From positions 40,467,001 to 40,531,000 of the forward strand of contig NC_135376.1 in assembly GCF_049243985.1 (NCBI RefSeq): a stretch of DNA of 64,000 bases. Reading direction: 5' to 3'. Within the stretch, counting starts at the first letter, position 1. The number at the start of each line of letters is the position of its first letter. A program made the position numbers and the translations under genes. Of this stretch, positions 1 to 14,100 are shown piece by piece. The notes beneath the pieces are model-generated. The model searched no databases and was not told where the DNA came from. It worked only from the letters and a program-made list of their open reading frames with translations. This DNA is from Paroedura picta (taxonomy: Eukaryota; Chordata; Lepidosauria; Squamata; Gekkonidae).

Positions 1-103
1 CCAGTCTGGAGGTGACCATCATATGGATCACTGTGGCTAGGTGCTCTGGTTCCAGGTAGGGCGCTAGTAGTTTGGCTTGGCAGAGGTGGTAAAATGCCAG
101 CCG
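1..103 (-). repeat. L2/CR1-like LINE fragment
   Basis: This is a degraded piece of the reverse-transcriptase region of a squamate L2/CR1-like LINE. It matches the stretch near 34129-34230 (shared text on gaining a cytosine-rich 'ggtgaccat...atggatcactgt' motif), where the minus strand still reads an RT-like peptide (RLDYCNSLY). The window edge cuts it. Confidence 0.6.
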
Positions 104-130
104 TGACGGACTGGGGGTTGGGGACCACTG
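104..130. mobile_element. hAT terminal fragment
   Basis: The segment ends in GGTTGGGGACCACTG, the same terminal inverted repeat that closes the complete hAT-type elements at 43015-43386 and 48544-48856. Only this end is recognisable. It abuts the LINE fragment to its left. Confidence 0.55.
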
Positions 131-194
131 CTCTAGACCACAGAGATTAGTTCACCTGGAAGAAATAACAGCTTTTGAGGACAGACGCCTTTGG

Positions 195-268
195 TAGGGG
201 TGGCCAAACTGTGGCACTCTAGATGTCCATGGACTACAATTACCATGAGACCCTGCCAGCATGCTGGC
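195..268. mobile_element. Half of a palindromic hAT-type MITE
   Basis: The sequence carries the left-arm text of the palindromic element found whole at 29712-29857 (GGCCAAACTGTGGC, then 'gatgtccatggactacaatt'). The right arm is absent, so this is a decayed or partial copy. Confidence 0.55.
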
Positions 269-1899
269 CTTATATCCCTACTGATTTCCCTCCCTTTCCC
301 ATATTCCACCCTCCCTAGATACTACCAAATCTCCAGAAGTTCCCAATCTGGAGTCAGCAACCAGAGTTACAGGAATTATTGGCTTTGAAGCTGGCTAGGC
401 TTCCCTAGTCATGCAAGAGGGAAGAATGATACCCCTCCTTCCACCATACTGTGCTCTACAGCAGAATCAGGTCCACAGTGTTTTGAAGATGAGTCCCCTG
501 TCATATGTGTGACTTCAAGCCATGTTGGGGAACTTCTGATTTGACTTACATCATGAGGGATAGAAATATTCTAAGCACCCACGCTTACAAATCCCACATC
601 ACTGAGGGAAAACTGGTATAAGATGTTTTATAGATGGTATGTAACTCCTAAAGGGATTAGCAGACCAACACAATGAGAAATGTTGGCGATGTCATGAGAC
701 TTTTGGTTCTTGTTATCATATGTGGTGGCACTGTTAAAAGTTTTAAAATTTGGATGAAAATATATATCACGATGGAAAAGATGGTAAAAATGAAGTTTCC
801 TTTGTATGTTGAATATATGTTACTAAGTTTCTTTCCTGAAAATCTACCAGTTTAGTGCAAGATAATTTTTTCCATGCTACGACTGCAGCGAGACTATTAA
901 TTGCTCTGAAATGGAAACAAGATCCACCTGAAGTGACTGATTGGTTTAATACAGTGGGTGAACTATGTAGGATGGCCAAACTAACAAATTTAGTAAATAG
1001 AAGAGCCCTGGAAGAGTTACAGGATCACTGTCATTTTTATTTGAATATGTGAATAGGTAGTTTCATAATGTATTATAGTGTGTGTGTGTATAAAATAAAT
1101 ATTCTGAGCCCCATAAAAAATAGACATACAAATAGGAATTTCAGATTGGATCACAAATGTCAACCATTAAAGTTACTTACCATGACCTCCAATTCGAACC
1201 TCAGAACCTCTGGTTTTGACTTAGGGATGACCCATGTTGTTTTGGGGTGTTTTCAGCCACCAGCCATCATCCAACACAGAATTATTCTCCCATCCACTGA
1301 AATCAGTGTGCTTAAGTACGCTTCACTTTGTCCACGGAACTCAGCTACCTGAGTAGCATTTTCAGAATAAGCACCGTGTTCCCACTGAAAGCTATTTTAT
1401 CTGTAGCATTTTGGGGAGGGGGGGGGAAAGGTGCATTCTGCAATTTTAGAAACTGAAGAAGTTTCTGTAGCTTCACACATTTCACTGCTGGTGTCAGTAA
1501 ATACTCTTGTGCATGAAGACAAAGGCTGCAAGTTACATGTAGCAGTGATATTGCTTTACCTTTCTTAACCTAGCGTTAATGTGAAAGGTTTTTTTTGACC
1601 AAACACTATTGTAGGGTTATTATTTTAACTCCATTCCAACCTCTCCTCCTGCCCCACTTTCTTACCAGCTTTATAAATCTTCATCTCCAATCAGCACTAG
1701 TTTTTTTTTAATGCAGTAGCTATGACAAGCATTATTTATCCTAATCTCTGGGCAAATTGGTTTATCACATAAATGGATGAAAACAAAGTCCAAACAATAA
1801 GGTGAATGCAAAAGAAAATGTAAAAATGTGATACTCGAAAATATTCTGTTCCTTTTCACAGGTGCAGCTGATATCTGAGACCTTGTCCTCTATTGCCCG
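269..1899. other. Flank downstream of KLHL30
   Basis: No host gene is visible on either strand here. The stretch holds the L1-like fragment at 850-1052 and presumably the KLHL30 3' UTR next to the stop codon. A minus-strand ATTAAA at 1712-1707, about 190 bp past the stop, is a possible poly(A) signal, but the call is weak. No exon of ERFE, the next gene in the human order, is seen. Confidence 0.4.
850..1052 (+). repeat. L1-like LINE ORF2 C-terminal remnant
   Basis: The plus strand reads about 65 residues with the pattern AARLLIALKWK...P.VTDWFN...MAKLT. This resembles the C-terminal end of L1 ORF2 proteins, where an 'ARLLIA..WK' run precedes a 'W....' and a 'M.KLT' motif. Only this piece is intact. 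The assignment rests on pattern memory and was not checked by a search. Confidence 0.5.
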
Positions 1900-2148
1900 T
1901 CATATTTGGTTTCCCAAGAATGGTTCCCTCCACTTTGAAGTGTCCATGAAGATAGAAGAGGCAGTGTGGTAGAGCCATAAGCATGGGAGGGGACCTTCCC
2001 TTGTCCACATATCCTTGGCACAGTCATAAATTTCCATCTCCACCTGATAGTCACCATCCATGCCCTTCCAGTGTCCACCAGTAACAAACAGTTTACTTCC
2101 AAGAGACACCATCCCTCCATTTTCATGCAGGGTGTGGAGCTGTTGCAC
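1900..2148 (-). CDS. KLHL30: KLHL30 last coding exon
   Basis: This exon encodes [27 protein letters not shown] and [15 protein letters not shown], then a TGA stop at 1902-1900; it is kelch blade 6 and the tail. The acceptor is TTGGCAG|GTGC at phase 0. Confidence 0.93.
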   Translation of the reverse strand: MQQLHTLHENGGMVSLGSKLFVTGGHWKGMDGDYQVEMEIYDCAKDMWTREGPLPCLWLYHTASSIFMDTSKWREPFLGNQI

Positions 2149-5100
2149 CTGCCAACAGACATGACATCATCAAGAGTGCTTTCTATCATCTGCATTCAAT
2201 TTGCCAACTCTCAGACTCAACTGATCTGGCCATGCTGATCCAAGTTTTTGTAACCTCACTCTTGGTCTACCGTAATTTACACTGGGCTGCCTTTGAAGAC
2301 AACTCAGAAACATCGGCTGATTCAGAACACAGCAACCTATTTACTGCCGGTGGGAACATATCTTGGCTAATTTGTTTCTTAGTCCCATTCCAGGAACTAG
2401 TTATGATCTTCAAAGCCCTTCACAGCCTCAGTACCATATATCTAAAGAACTATTTCCTTCCATCAACATGTCTGATTCTTAATATAGCCAAATCTGCAGA
2501 TACTTATATATGGAGATTAGGACCATGGATAGACAAGGCAGATCTTTCTAAGTACCTGGGAAGCCCCAGGTTTGCAGAAAAATGTGAACCTTTTAAAAAA
2601 AACAAAACACTGGGAGGTTAACACTTCCCAAATAACAGAGGCAGCACCTTTAGCTTTAAGAACCAAAGGTCCACCGTGACTGTTGCTAGGCAATACAACA
2701 TTATTTACCAACTGAAATCTTGGTTTCTGCCAGTAAAAATCAGGGAAATGGGGCAAGGCCCTTCCGAGGGCTGTTTTGGTATTTGAGGGTATATTAATCA
2801 ATATCAAGTCCAGCAGCAATCACTAGATCATTTGACTTGATACCATGTGAGTTACCTTGGGCCAGCTAGCAAAAGATGGAGTAAATTTACAAGGAGTGTG
2901 CGCGCGCGCGTGCGCGTGTGTGTGTGTGGAAAGCACCAAAAATAAATGCAAAATGCCTACATAACCTGGAAGTGTAGTAGGTATATTGGGGTTGTGGGTT
3001 GGTGGCAAAACCCAAAGTGTCATTCCATGAAGTCCCCAACATGTCTATGTCACTTCTGGGTCATGTAGGCATGTCACATTTAATTTCAGCATTCTCTGAT
3101 GGGGTGGTAGTGGTAATATCCCTGCTGGTCAGCTGGCCAGTGGCAAAAAAAGTGACATCTGAGAATCTGACATTCCTATGGATGTCCCAGTCCAGACCCA
3201 ACTGTTCACTACTATTCAACAGCAGCCATTCCATGAAAACCAGTATGGTGTAGTGATCAGAGTTTCAGATTAGGTCTGGGGGTGCACTGAGTGCCGTGGT
3301 GTGCATTGTGTGACCTTTAGCCAGCCATACATTCTCAGCCTGAAAGGGTTCTTGTGAGGATAAAATGGAGTACAGGAGAATAACATAAGCTACTTTGGAT
3401 CCCCACAATTATGGATAAAAGAGGAAGTGGTGGGGTATATGTGAAGTAAATGATAACAATAGCTGATGAGAGGCAGATAATAGGATAGTTGATGGGTGGG
3501 AAGGAGAGAAGGCAATAGGAAAGGTGAGGATATGGAAGCTGCCAATAAGAGGGAAAGAGGAAACAGTGTGGGAAGTAGATACAGGGGTGAGGTGCCTCCT
3601 TAGCACTCAAGTTCACCCAGCCTGGCAGCAGGTACTGTACAACTGGGCCACAGTTTCCCCAGCCAGAGGCTGCTAGAGAGAGGAAAAGCTGAAGACAGAA
3701 TGGCAGATAAGGGTAGGTTAAGCAGGTGGCTGACAAGGATACAAGGAAGCAGGACACAAGGAACAGAAGATAAAGGAGCTTTCAGGGGAGGAGAAAAGGA
3801 AATACTATTACTATTTGTAAACGGAATGATGCAATTCCACTATTAAATATAGTGGGGCTTTTCGCACCGGGATCTTTGTAGCAAATTGGTTGCTGAATGA
3901 AAAATCGCCATTTAAAATAGTGGAATTCGTCATTATGCATACCTGCCTTTGTAGTGGAATCCAGTTGCGTTTTGTAGCGTTTCCCACAGGCTTCCGGTCT
4001 CGGCAAAAATCGCTAGAAAGGAAGCGCTCTTGCCAAGCTCGTCCCGCCCCTGGCCGTCAAGCAGCCAATGGGCAGCCGTTAGCATGCTCCCAAACAGCCC
4101 CTTTCCCTTTTAGAAAGTTTTTTTAAAAAAAAAACCAGACCCATTGCAACGAATCTGTGTTGATTCGTTGCAACGGAGAGACCCATCCAGCTGCCTGGTG
4201 TGTTTGAGCTGTCATTTATTCGTTGCCACGCTCCCTCCGAGTGAAAAAAAAAATCCCCCCCCCTCTCACGGGCCCGATTTTCGGCTGAAAATCCAATGGG
4301 CAGCCGTTAGCATGCTTCCAAACAGCCCCTTTCCCTTTAAGAAAGTTTTTAAAAAAAAAAACCAGACCCATTGCAACGAATCTGTGTTGATTCGTTGCAA
4401 CGGAGAGACCCATCCAGCTGCCTGGTGTGTTTGAGCTGTCATTTATTCGTTGCCACGCTCCCTCCGAGTGAAACCCCCCCCCCTCTCACGGGCCCGATTT
4501 TCGGCTGAATGAATGTGTAACAAATAAAGGGAAAATACATCAGCAAACGGGCTTCTCTTGTTTGTGCTTAGTGACTGAAGGGGAGGCACTGAAGCCGGGG
4601 AAGCCTCTAAACAGAGGCTCGCTGGTGCGTTTATCCCCGCTCGCTCGGAGAAAAAAAAAATGGCGATCGCTTCGCCGGAAGATCAGAGGAGAGAACCAGG
4701 GGGAGGGACTTTGTAGAAACCGCAACAATGTTAACGCACAGGTCTTTTTCGCTAGTGTTGCAGATTGGTTGCAGGAGTGTATCGCTTTCCGGAGGGTGAA
4801 TCCACTTTTGGGGATTTCCCTGAAAGCGCTACAAGGAAGCGCTTTTTGCAGATCGTTTTCAGGTGTGTGGCAGATTGTCAACGACATTGTGCATAACGGC
4901 AAATCAGTAGCGTTTTCAATTGGCAACCATTGTGCGATTTTGAAGGCGTGCGAAAAGCCCCAGTGTTTCTGCATACTGCAAACATTTAGCAACATTGGTC
5001 ATTGTGTGGAATGGCCCTTGTCCTCCACCCAATATCATTGTCCTACTCCAAACTCAAATATTCCACACCAAAAGAAAAAAACGAAATGCTGGTTTTTCAT

Positions 5101-8100
5101 ACCCAGTTCACTTAGCCCACCTGGCATCAGCCAGAGCACACACCTTCTCCACTTTAGGAATGGTCTCCCTGAGGAGATAAAGGGGACACCTTCTTTAGAA
5201 ATGTTTAGGAAGCACTGCAAGGCTATTTTATTTGCCAATGCTTTGAATGGAGTATAAACTGCAGGTATCTTGTCGGGTCAGGAGGTTGTCTTGAGCCACA
5301 AGAAATGGTTGGATACAAGCATTTTATTTAATTTATTGTTCCTACGTGGGTGTGTATGAGCCCACCCCGACATGCTGTTTGGATTACAGTAGTTCTCAGT
5401 TGTCCAGTGGGTGGGCTTTCATATGATGGCTGTAAAAACTAGATGCTGCCATCTAGTGGTGGAAAGGTGTGACTATAAAGAAGCACTTGGGTGTGCTCAC
5501 TGCCAATTGACTCCCTTTTGTTGACAGGAATATGAGATTCTAAGGGTTCTTCCATAAGAGACGGGAAGCCTGATTTGGCACATGTTTGGTTCTTCAAGCT
5601 CTGTTTATCAAAGATGTCTGAAAATGTTGTTTTTTAAACTTTTCTTCCTATATGAGATGTGAAATCTACTCACAGGGGCAGCCACCGTTCTATCAGAGAA
5701 CAAGATACAGGGTCATATATATGTGATAAAACAGAGGGTGTGAGTGTTTCCCCTTGTTCTCTGTTTCCCTAGAACCATTCTCAGATTGGAAGAGCGAGCC
5801 TAGGCAATGGCAATGAGCAGAATGTGCATATTGCAGAATGCAAATAGAAGAGTTGGCTTTTATACCCCGCCTTTGACCAGTTGAAGGAGTCTCGGAGTGG
5901 CTTACAATCACATACCCTTCCTCTTCGCACCACAGACACCTGGAGGTAGGTGAGGCGGAGACAGAATGACTAGCCCAAAGTCACCCAGTTGGCTGCATGT
6001 GAAGGACTGGGAATCAAACTTGGTTCTTCAGATTGGAGGCAGCTGCTCCTAACCACTACATCACTTTTTGCTATCTTGATTATTTTGTGAGCCAAGTTGG
6101 AATGCTGGTTAGAGTTTCAAACTAGGATCTGGGCAAGTTGAATCCCCACTGTATTCTGGAAGCTTGCTGGGTGCCACTCACACAAACTCAGACTAATCTA
6201 CCTAACAGTAATGTGAAAAATATAAAATTATGGAGGAGAGAATGTTATGAGCCACTAGGGAACCACAGTGGGAAGGAAAGTTGGGGGTGGGTGGGAATAA
6301 ATAAAAGATAACACTGTCCAGCTCAGAGCTGTAATTACAAATGGATCACTGGGGCAAAGATCTTATTGTAGGTGAAAATAGGTTCCTCTAGGACTTGTCC
6401 TTAGGTAGAACATATGAAGGTAGGAACAGTGGCCGCCTACATGTGGTGAAGGAGGAGGTATTTGGCTTTAGTCTCAACACAGCCCTGGATTGCAGGTGAT
6501 GGGAACTAAACTGGAGTGTTCTTGGGTAACTTTCCCCTTGTGACTACAAAGTTTACTTTAAAGTTTACTTTCAAAGAATCCAGTTGAAGGCTGGATTGAT
6601 CTGACCTACCCCCATCCATCCGAACAGTATTTTCCAGCTGAGCTGATGCATGAATCACAGTGAAAGCAAGCATAGAATTGGAAAGCCACACATTAAAAGG
6701 ACACAGTGATTAGCAGTCCTATCTTATGAATCAGCATTTAACAGAACTAGCTTTTAGAGATAGTATGTAAAGAAACAGCAACCGGTAGCCTACCTCCCAT
6801 CCCCCCCCCCACACACCCCTTTTTGGTATGGAAACCCGCAAGACCATATTCAATAGCTCAGTAGACTAAAAGAAAAGTCATCACAAAGCATCAATATAAT
6901 GCATGCTGGAGGAGAATTGCCATACTTTAGCCTTGCTAAAAAGATTACCATCCACTGGTACATGTCCCTCCTTTATATATCTACTGGCCAACCATAATGT
7001 ATAGTCCCCATTACTTTCCATAGAGAACACAGAGTAGACTTGGGTGGATTCAAATGGGTAGCCATGTTGGTCTGAAATAGCACAATAAGTCTGAGGAAGA
7101 GTGCTTACACTTGAAAGTTCATGCCTTGAATAAATCTTTGTTGGTGTTAAAGGTGCCACTGGACTCTGATTTCATTAGACTTGAGTGGGAAAAGCTCAAA
7201 TGAACCTGAACTTTGATCCACCTAGCTCATGGCTGCCCAAGGTTTCAGGTATAGGAAACTTTCCCACCATCTGCCATGATCTGAACCTCAGATTTTCTGT
7301 ATGCAAGAGACATCCTCTTTCACTGAGCTACAGTTACTCTCCAACTGGAGACAACCCCCTCTCCAGGAATCTCCCCCCCCAAAAAAAAAGACCCTTGCCT
7401 ACAGAGAAAGCATTTGACAATTAGAATTACAACATTAGAGGCTACCAGCGTATCCAATGGATGGCTGGATAGTGACCGCACACTGACCATGAGTCATAAA
7501 TCTACAGAGATGGAGACACTGGCAGGACTCACTCTGCACCTGTCCTGAGGACTGGAGTGGGTGATGCACAGTCAGCTGAGCACTGACGCCATGCGAACAG
7601 CTGCAGCGAGATTTGAGAATGATGCTGCGTAACCCAACCCTCCGACAACATTACACACATTGCTGCTAAAGCCAGAAGGGCCAGGGGAGCAGAACTGCCT
7701 TGTGCAGCAGGCTGGGATACCCTCATGATAGGACAGGGCACACAAAAAATGCCCTCTGGGACATGATCACTGGTCTGTAAATATTAAAGCAAATGAGTCC
7801 CCCTTTTAGTCATACATACAATGGGGAAATGTGGCCCTTCACATCCACACATATCACGTCAGGCATAGCCTCAATGTTATTTTTAACTTGTTCATAGTAA
7901 AGTTAAAGTTGTGTGTTTGATCACATGTTTATATTGCCTTTTAATCAAAGAACTCAGGGCAAATGACCCTGGGAATGGCAGCAGAGACATCTAAACAAAT
8001 AAAATAAATTATTCCACTCCCTCCCTTTAACTCTGTTTTCATTATTTTGTACTCAATTGTTAACTTGCTTTAATATTTACTCTTTTTGTATATTGAAGTA

Positions 8101-11100
8101 CTTGTTTTTATTTTTATGTAAACTACACCATGGAGAAGCAAAATAAAATTGTTTAAAATATACAGGTTCCTTACAATGGGCCCATGAAGAAGAGTTAGGC
8201 TGAGTGTCTCAAGATCATCCAATGAGTTTCATGGTTAGCTGGATATTTGAACCCCTGCCTGATCCTCCATTCCTCTGTTTTGGGTTAAAATAATTTCTAG
8301 CTCACCCACTCTTGCCTACCTTCTGCCATATGTTAACATCTGGATCATACACATAGACTTTCTTTGTGTTGTCTCCAATAAGATAGATGACACCATGCAA
8401 AGAGACACATCGAGGAGCAGAGAGGTATTTGGGGATAAAAGGGGAGGCAATGACACTCCAGACATCTGTAAAAAAAAATAAAAGGCCATTGTTTTCATGA
8501 AAAGCCTCCGCATCCTTATGCAAGGATGACATTGTCACATTAAAAAGATTTCTTATTAGAATGACAAAATAATTCCATAGGCAGTGGAAAGGATTTGGTG
8601 TGGGACTGGCAGGCCTTGAAGGTAGTTGCTTGAAGGTAATTCCAGATGGATAGCTGTGTTAGTCTGCAGCAACAAAATAAAACAGGAGTCCAACAGCACC
8701 TTAAAGTCTAGCACTAGGAATTTCAGAGGTTCTTTGCCTCTGAATTTGGAGATTACCTTTAGTCACCAGGCTAGTCGTCATTGATGAAACTATCCTCCAA
8801 GAATCCATCTAATCACTTTTGAAACCCTTCTCTATTCTTGGCATCTATGTCGAGCAATGATAATTACTGTTGACTAAAGTTGTACTTTTGTCCATCCCAA
8901 ATCTATTGCCCATCAATGTCCCCTGGTCCTGCCTTATAAAAGAAGAAAAAGTGCTCTCTATCCCCTTTCTCCACTCCATGTATAATTTTATAAACATGAT
9001 CACTGCATTGCATGCTACCTGCAACAGAAATCTAGGATTTCAGGCCAGACATTGCTCTGACAAAGAGCTTGGACATGAGCTATAATTTCCCCATGCAGAT
9101 AGCTACTGCTGGTATTCTGTTGCATTACCACCATTACCTTTGTCACATCAGATATATCTCTAAATGTAATTGAGTATTTTCCATGGATAGCAACAGAAAT
9201 AAGAATGAACAGATGGCTGGTAGTTTACTGGCTTAAAGAGGCACTGTGTGAAGGACAAATGTAAAGAGCCAGAGATGCTAGAAGAAGAGCAATTTTTTGT
9301 GCCCTACTTTTTACTATCAGAAGGAGTCTCAAAATGGTTTCAATTGCCTATCCTTCCTCTCCCCACAACAGACACCCTGTGAGGTAGGTGTGGCTGAGAG
9401 AGCTCTGAGAGAACTGTGGATGGCCCAAGGTCACCCAACTGGCTGCATGTGGAGGTGAGAAGAATCAAACCTAGTTCTCCAAGTCCTGACTCAAAGTCCT
9501 GAAGTATGATCAGTTGTGGAATGTACCACAGTGAGATGGGGGGAGAGGTGCCCTACACAGAACACTGATGAATATGATTTGTCCATCAATAGGATAACAT
9601 GAGAGGAAAGCAGCCAGTGCCACAGTTAGTCAATGGCAAAAAGCTACCCCATGATTTCTCAGACAGTCCAAATGTGAGTCGCATGCACTGTACTTAAAGC
9701 CTTCATTGACTATAAGGAGAAATTTGACAGTAGCTGAGAGTTTCTCAGACGAAAAGGTTTGTCAGTGCATGGTGACATCATGCTGATGTACAGGTCTCGG
9801 CAACTGGGTAAACAAACATCTCGAGCAACCCTGAGAGCTAAAATAAGGAAGGTATAGCCTGTGGCTTCTGCAGAAATAGGCAAACCATTTGTAATGCGAA
9901 TGTGAAGAAACTTCTGGGCTGTGTGCCATGCAGGAAGTCACACACCATAAACTGCTTCACCCTCCACCTAATAATTTTTACTGTTTAGGCATCACAAATA
10001 AAATTAAAAGCCATACCAATACAACAGGGTCTAAACATGCAAAGCGGGTCACAGGCAATCTAGAGCAAGACCTGGGATTCATATCTAAGAGCTGGTTCCC
10101 AGCGTTCCATCCGTGACACTTTAATTTGGCCAAGATACAAACCCAAGGATAGGACTTGTAAACCGAAGCAGTGGCTCTCAGTGGCTGGAGTCACAACCCC
10201 TTATCCTTGTCTTCAAAAGCCTTCCATGCCCTTCCCTTCCCCCACGCTTGTGCACCAATACATTGCCCTACCTGTGACCTTGGATCTTCCAGCTCCACCA
10301 CTACCATCTACCTGAACATCTTCTGTTTCCTTAAGTGACCCATTTCAGAGTTGCACAACCCAAAGGAGCACCTCTTAGCACCTCTTAGCACAGCAGTTTA
10401 GTGAGCCAAGGCTTGGTTACTCGGTGCCTTTCTTCTTTCTTCTCTCTTCCTTCTTACCTGTAGCTGGGTTGTAACACTGCAGAGTTAATGCGTTGTATTT
10501 GACAGCGCAAGAGCCTATGAGGTACAGCTTCCCAAGACACCCAGCTATGGAAAAGTTGCTGACATACTTCAGGGCAGGGCTGACAAAACACCAGCTGTCA
10601 TTATACGGATCATAGCACTCCACCTCCACTATGTCCACAGTGGTACCTATGGATTAAATGGGAGATTTAACAAAGAGGACAGGAGTCTGTCTTGGTAAAG
10701 CAGACAGCTATGGAACAAAGCATGAGCAGTGAGCAACATGGGTGTCAACTTAACCCACAAATCAATGGTCTATTCCACATGGCACCAGGACCAGGCATTT
10801 ATTTCCCTCTTGTTGCTGTGACTGCCAGTCTACTCTTCATCTCCAGCCACACCTCTTTCTCCCCATCCCTAACCCTTGGATAGAAGGTTGCAGGGGCCCC
10901 TGGATTTGTAGCACCTTCAGCAGCCTGTACAAACACAGCAGTAGCTATTTAACTCATCATCAGTCTCCCCCATTTATCTATCTAGTAGCATGTTTTTCTG
11001 CCTTTTCTCAGGGATAGCCTACTTCAGGTGCCTCCTGTCTCCTGCCATTTCTGATGTGCAGGGAGGCCATTTTTGGAAAATGGAGGTGGCACATTTTTGT

Positions 11101-14100
11101 ATGGCCCAAGTGAATGCTCACTCTGCTGATCCATGGCTGATGAGTGAAGCTGACAGATCTCATTCCTTACCACCAATGGCATAGATCTCTCCATTGAGGA
11201 TAGCCGTAGCATGGTTTGTTCGAGGCTTTAGCATTGGAGCAATGGGCTTCCAGGTGCCCTTCTTGAAGCAGAAGCACCATGACAGGGTTGTGGACCAGGT
11301 ATCATTCTGTGAACCCCTGGAGCCACCTGAAAACAGAAGCATCCATCACAAATGGAGAGTTAGAGGTTTCTTTACACCAAGTTAAGACACTAAATTCAAG
11401 TCTATTAACCATCATTATTTTGTGCTCAGGGCTCTTAACTTTTTGCAACCTTTCTAGCATTTGCAGAATTATAAGTGAAAATATTATTTGTTTTATTAAA
11501 ACATGCATTTATATTCCACTTTTCCTCATGATTCAAGGCAGCGTACTATAATAGTTAAAATGTTGTCTATTAAGATAATTTAATTTCCATAATATAACTT
11601 CTCTCTTTAATATCTGAAAATATTCTGAGAGACCCATGGGAGATCTACATTTGATAGAAGAGAGAGAATCACTTACCTGTGACATAAACATTGTTATTTA
11701 GAGCAATCATAGAAAATCCCCATTTATTATAATCTGGAAAATCAGGAAGGGCAAGCCATTCTTCTAAAAAGAGAAATACAAGAGAAATACAACTATTATC
11801 AAATAGTTAAAACCAGTAGACACTGTATTCTTCATGGAATCTTTCCCTTGAAAATATAGAAGAAGAGTTGATTCTTATTTGCCACTTTTCTCTACCTGAA
11901 GGAGGCTCAAAGCAGCTTACAGCCGCCTTCCCTTTCCTCTCTCCACAACAGACCCTGTGAGGTAGGTGAAGCTGAGAGAGCCCTGATATTACTGCTCGGT
12001 CAGAATACCTTTATCAGTGCTGTGGCGAGCCCAAGGTCACCCAGCTGGCTGCATGTGCACAATCAAACCTGGCTTGCCAGATTAGAAATCAGTGCTCCTA
12101 ACAACTACACCAAAGACCAACCAAATAACACATAAGTATGCAAGCTTTTGAATTCACCAGAACTCTCCATCAGGCTGGGAAGTGCAAAATAAAGTAGAGG
12201 GTGGTGGGGAAAGTACAATTTTCAGGACATCATCTCAAGACTGTTGTGCCAATATACGGTGAATATCCTGGCATGCAAAGAAGAATCAAGTTTCAAGTTG
12301 TTACAGTCCAGGAGTTAAAAAAGCAAAGGTAATAAATCAACTAAACTTCACAACAATAAATGCCCCCCCCCAAAGAAAATTAGGGACATTGAGGAGACTC
12401 ATAGACATAGGTTTTCTGTGTTCTATGTTCACAGGGGAGTCAAAACACCCTCTGACACTATCATATTGTTCAGGTTATGCTCAGACCACAGGAGGTCTCT
12501 CTATCTCTCTCAGGCTTCCATCCTTCCCTAGAAACTGTTTTTTTTTCCCCAACACAATCTGCTGCCGACCTGTGCAACAGCTTCCTATGTCAATGTCAGC
12601 CTGGGAGGAATACAGCTGCTGAGCAGTGACAAATGCCAAAAAGACCCAGAGCAGCTACGTCATCTTGAATCCTTTCTTTCCCAGTAACTGCACTATTCTA
12701 GGCTGAAGTCCAAGGCACAGTTGTTCCTGCCTACATGAGTGTTTCTGTTTCACAGGATGGGTTTATATGATAAAAGATATTTTGTTTTTGTAGATCTAGA
12801 TGATAGATTATACGCCTGCATCTCACTCCCTTTCACTTCTTATATAAGGCACAGAGCAAGTGAAGATCAGACTTAAAACTGGCCATTCAGTGCTTCAAAT
12901 AAATTTGCTAACACCGAGACAACTCTGGAGATGGTGAAGGAGATTCTACAACAGATTTCAGAGGAAGTTCATAAAAGGAAATAAAGATCGGAGCTGTGTG
13001 GAGTAACCCTCCAGTTTTAACTCTCCTGTAGAGAAGGTTGCTGGCACCAACATCGTTTCCTAAAACGGTGAAACTGAAGTTTAAAGGATCATTTTAAAAA
13101 TTACATTCAGTTACTTTTCATTCTTTCTCTTGGGTGTGGGTATCATCTTTCCTATGCACTGTAAGAAGTACAAGAAACACGTATTTTCCCAGGATATAGC
13201 TGGAAAGCTCATGATGCGGCTTCCTGAAACTAGCCAAGTCTCAGGTCAATGCCTAGATAGAGGACATTCTGGAAACCACATTGTTGCCGGCCCTGATGGG
13301 CCTCCACATAAATTCCCTCTGGAAAGCCCTCACAACACAAAAATACAACCCAAACATTGTATGGAGAAAAAACTGTGTTATTTGCTTGGCTCTAAGGGCC
13401 ATGGAATTTTGCCCCCTCCTGAGAGTCCCCATTAGATGGCTTCTCATATCTTCATATACTGCTTTGCACTGAATAACAGAAGGATGGAACTCAAACATAA
13501 TGGATGCCAATTTCTTTCAAATACATCACAGAATGTTATCCCCAGTGAGGTAAGCATCTTCTCTGTAAAGGCCAACATTTCAGAGACTGCTGTAGATTTT
13601 ATTCCTCTGATCTCAAAATGCTACAAGAATACACTGGTGATTCCACTACAGTGCACACTGCATAGTGTTCAGACTCTCATTACTTGCTAATTAATGCTGA
13701 AAGGGCAGCATTTGTTTTGCCATTCCAAGCTGTGGACATGCACAGGAGCTGGGCTACCTCCACCATACTCCTATTGTGACCACCTGGCTCCAAGCAATAA
13801 AGGGAAAATGGATACAGTATTGCTTTCACAGTGGCCATTTTCCCCACCCACCCCCACTCCCCAGTCTTTCAAGAGATCGTGGCTAATAGGGAGAATTTAA
13901 CCTGCCACAAGGGGGGAAATGGAAACCCTGTTTTAACATCGGGGTTGGGGAGCATGCCTGCTCTTGTGCGCTCCTACAACTCAGGTGGCACACATGGAGA
14001 ACAGTGTGGGCCATTCCGCACCAGGATCTATGTAGCAAATTGGTTGCGGAACGAAAAAACGCCATTTTAAATAGTGGAATTCATCGTTATGCATACCTGC

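Larger units (their letters stand above)
3820..5017. mobile_element. Host DNA-transposon remnant interrupted by a related element
   Basis: The outer copy survives as 3820-3853 and 4965-5017. Read across the insertion, it matches the continuous right end of the element at 39197-40050 ('ccactattaaatatag' then 'tttctgcatactgcaaac') and ends in GGAATGGCCC. The inner element (3854-4961) interrupts it. The left part of the outer copy is missing. Confidence 0.7.
2149..8319. other. KLHL30 last intron (6.2 kb)
   Basis: The intron carries a LINE piece (2225-2520), a short CA/CG microsatellite (2897-2929), SINE copies (3236-3410, 5838-6066, 6090-6255), a nested pair of DNA transposons (3820-5017), a LINE tail (5085-5340) and a composite interspersed repeat (7045-7175). 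No further exon is seen. Confidence 0.6.

Noticed and set aside
4562-5257. A 231-codon plus-strand frame
   Set aside because: It crosses from the DNA transposon at 3854-4961 into the LINE tail at 5085-5340. It is a chance join of repeats.
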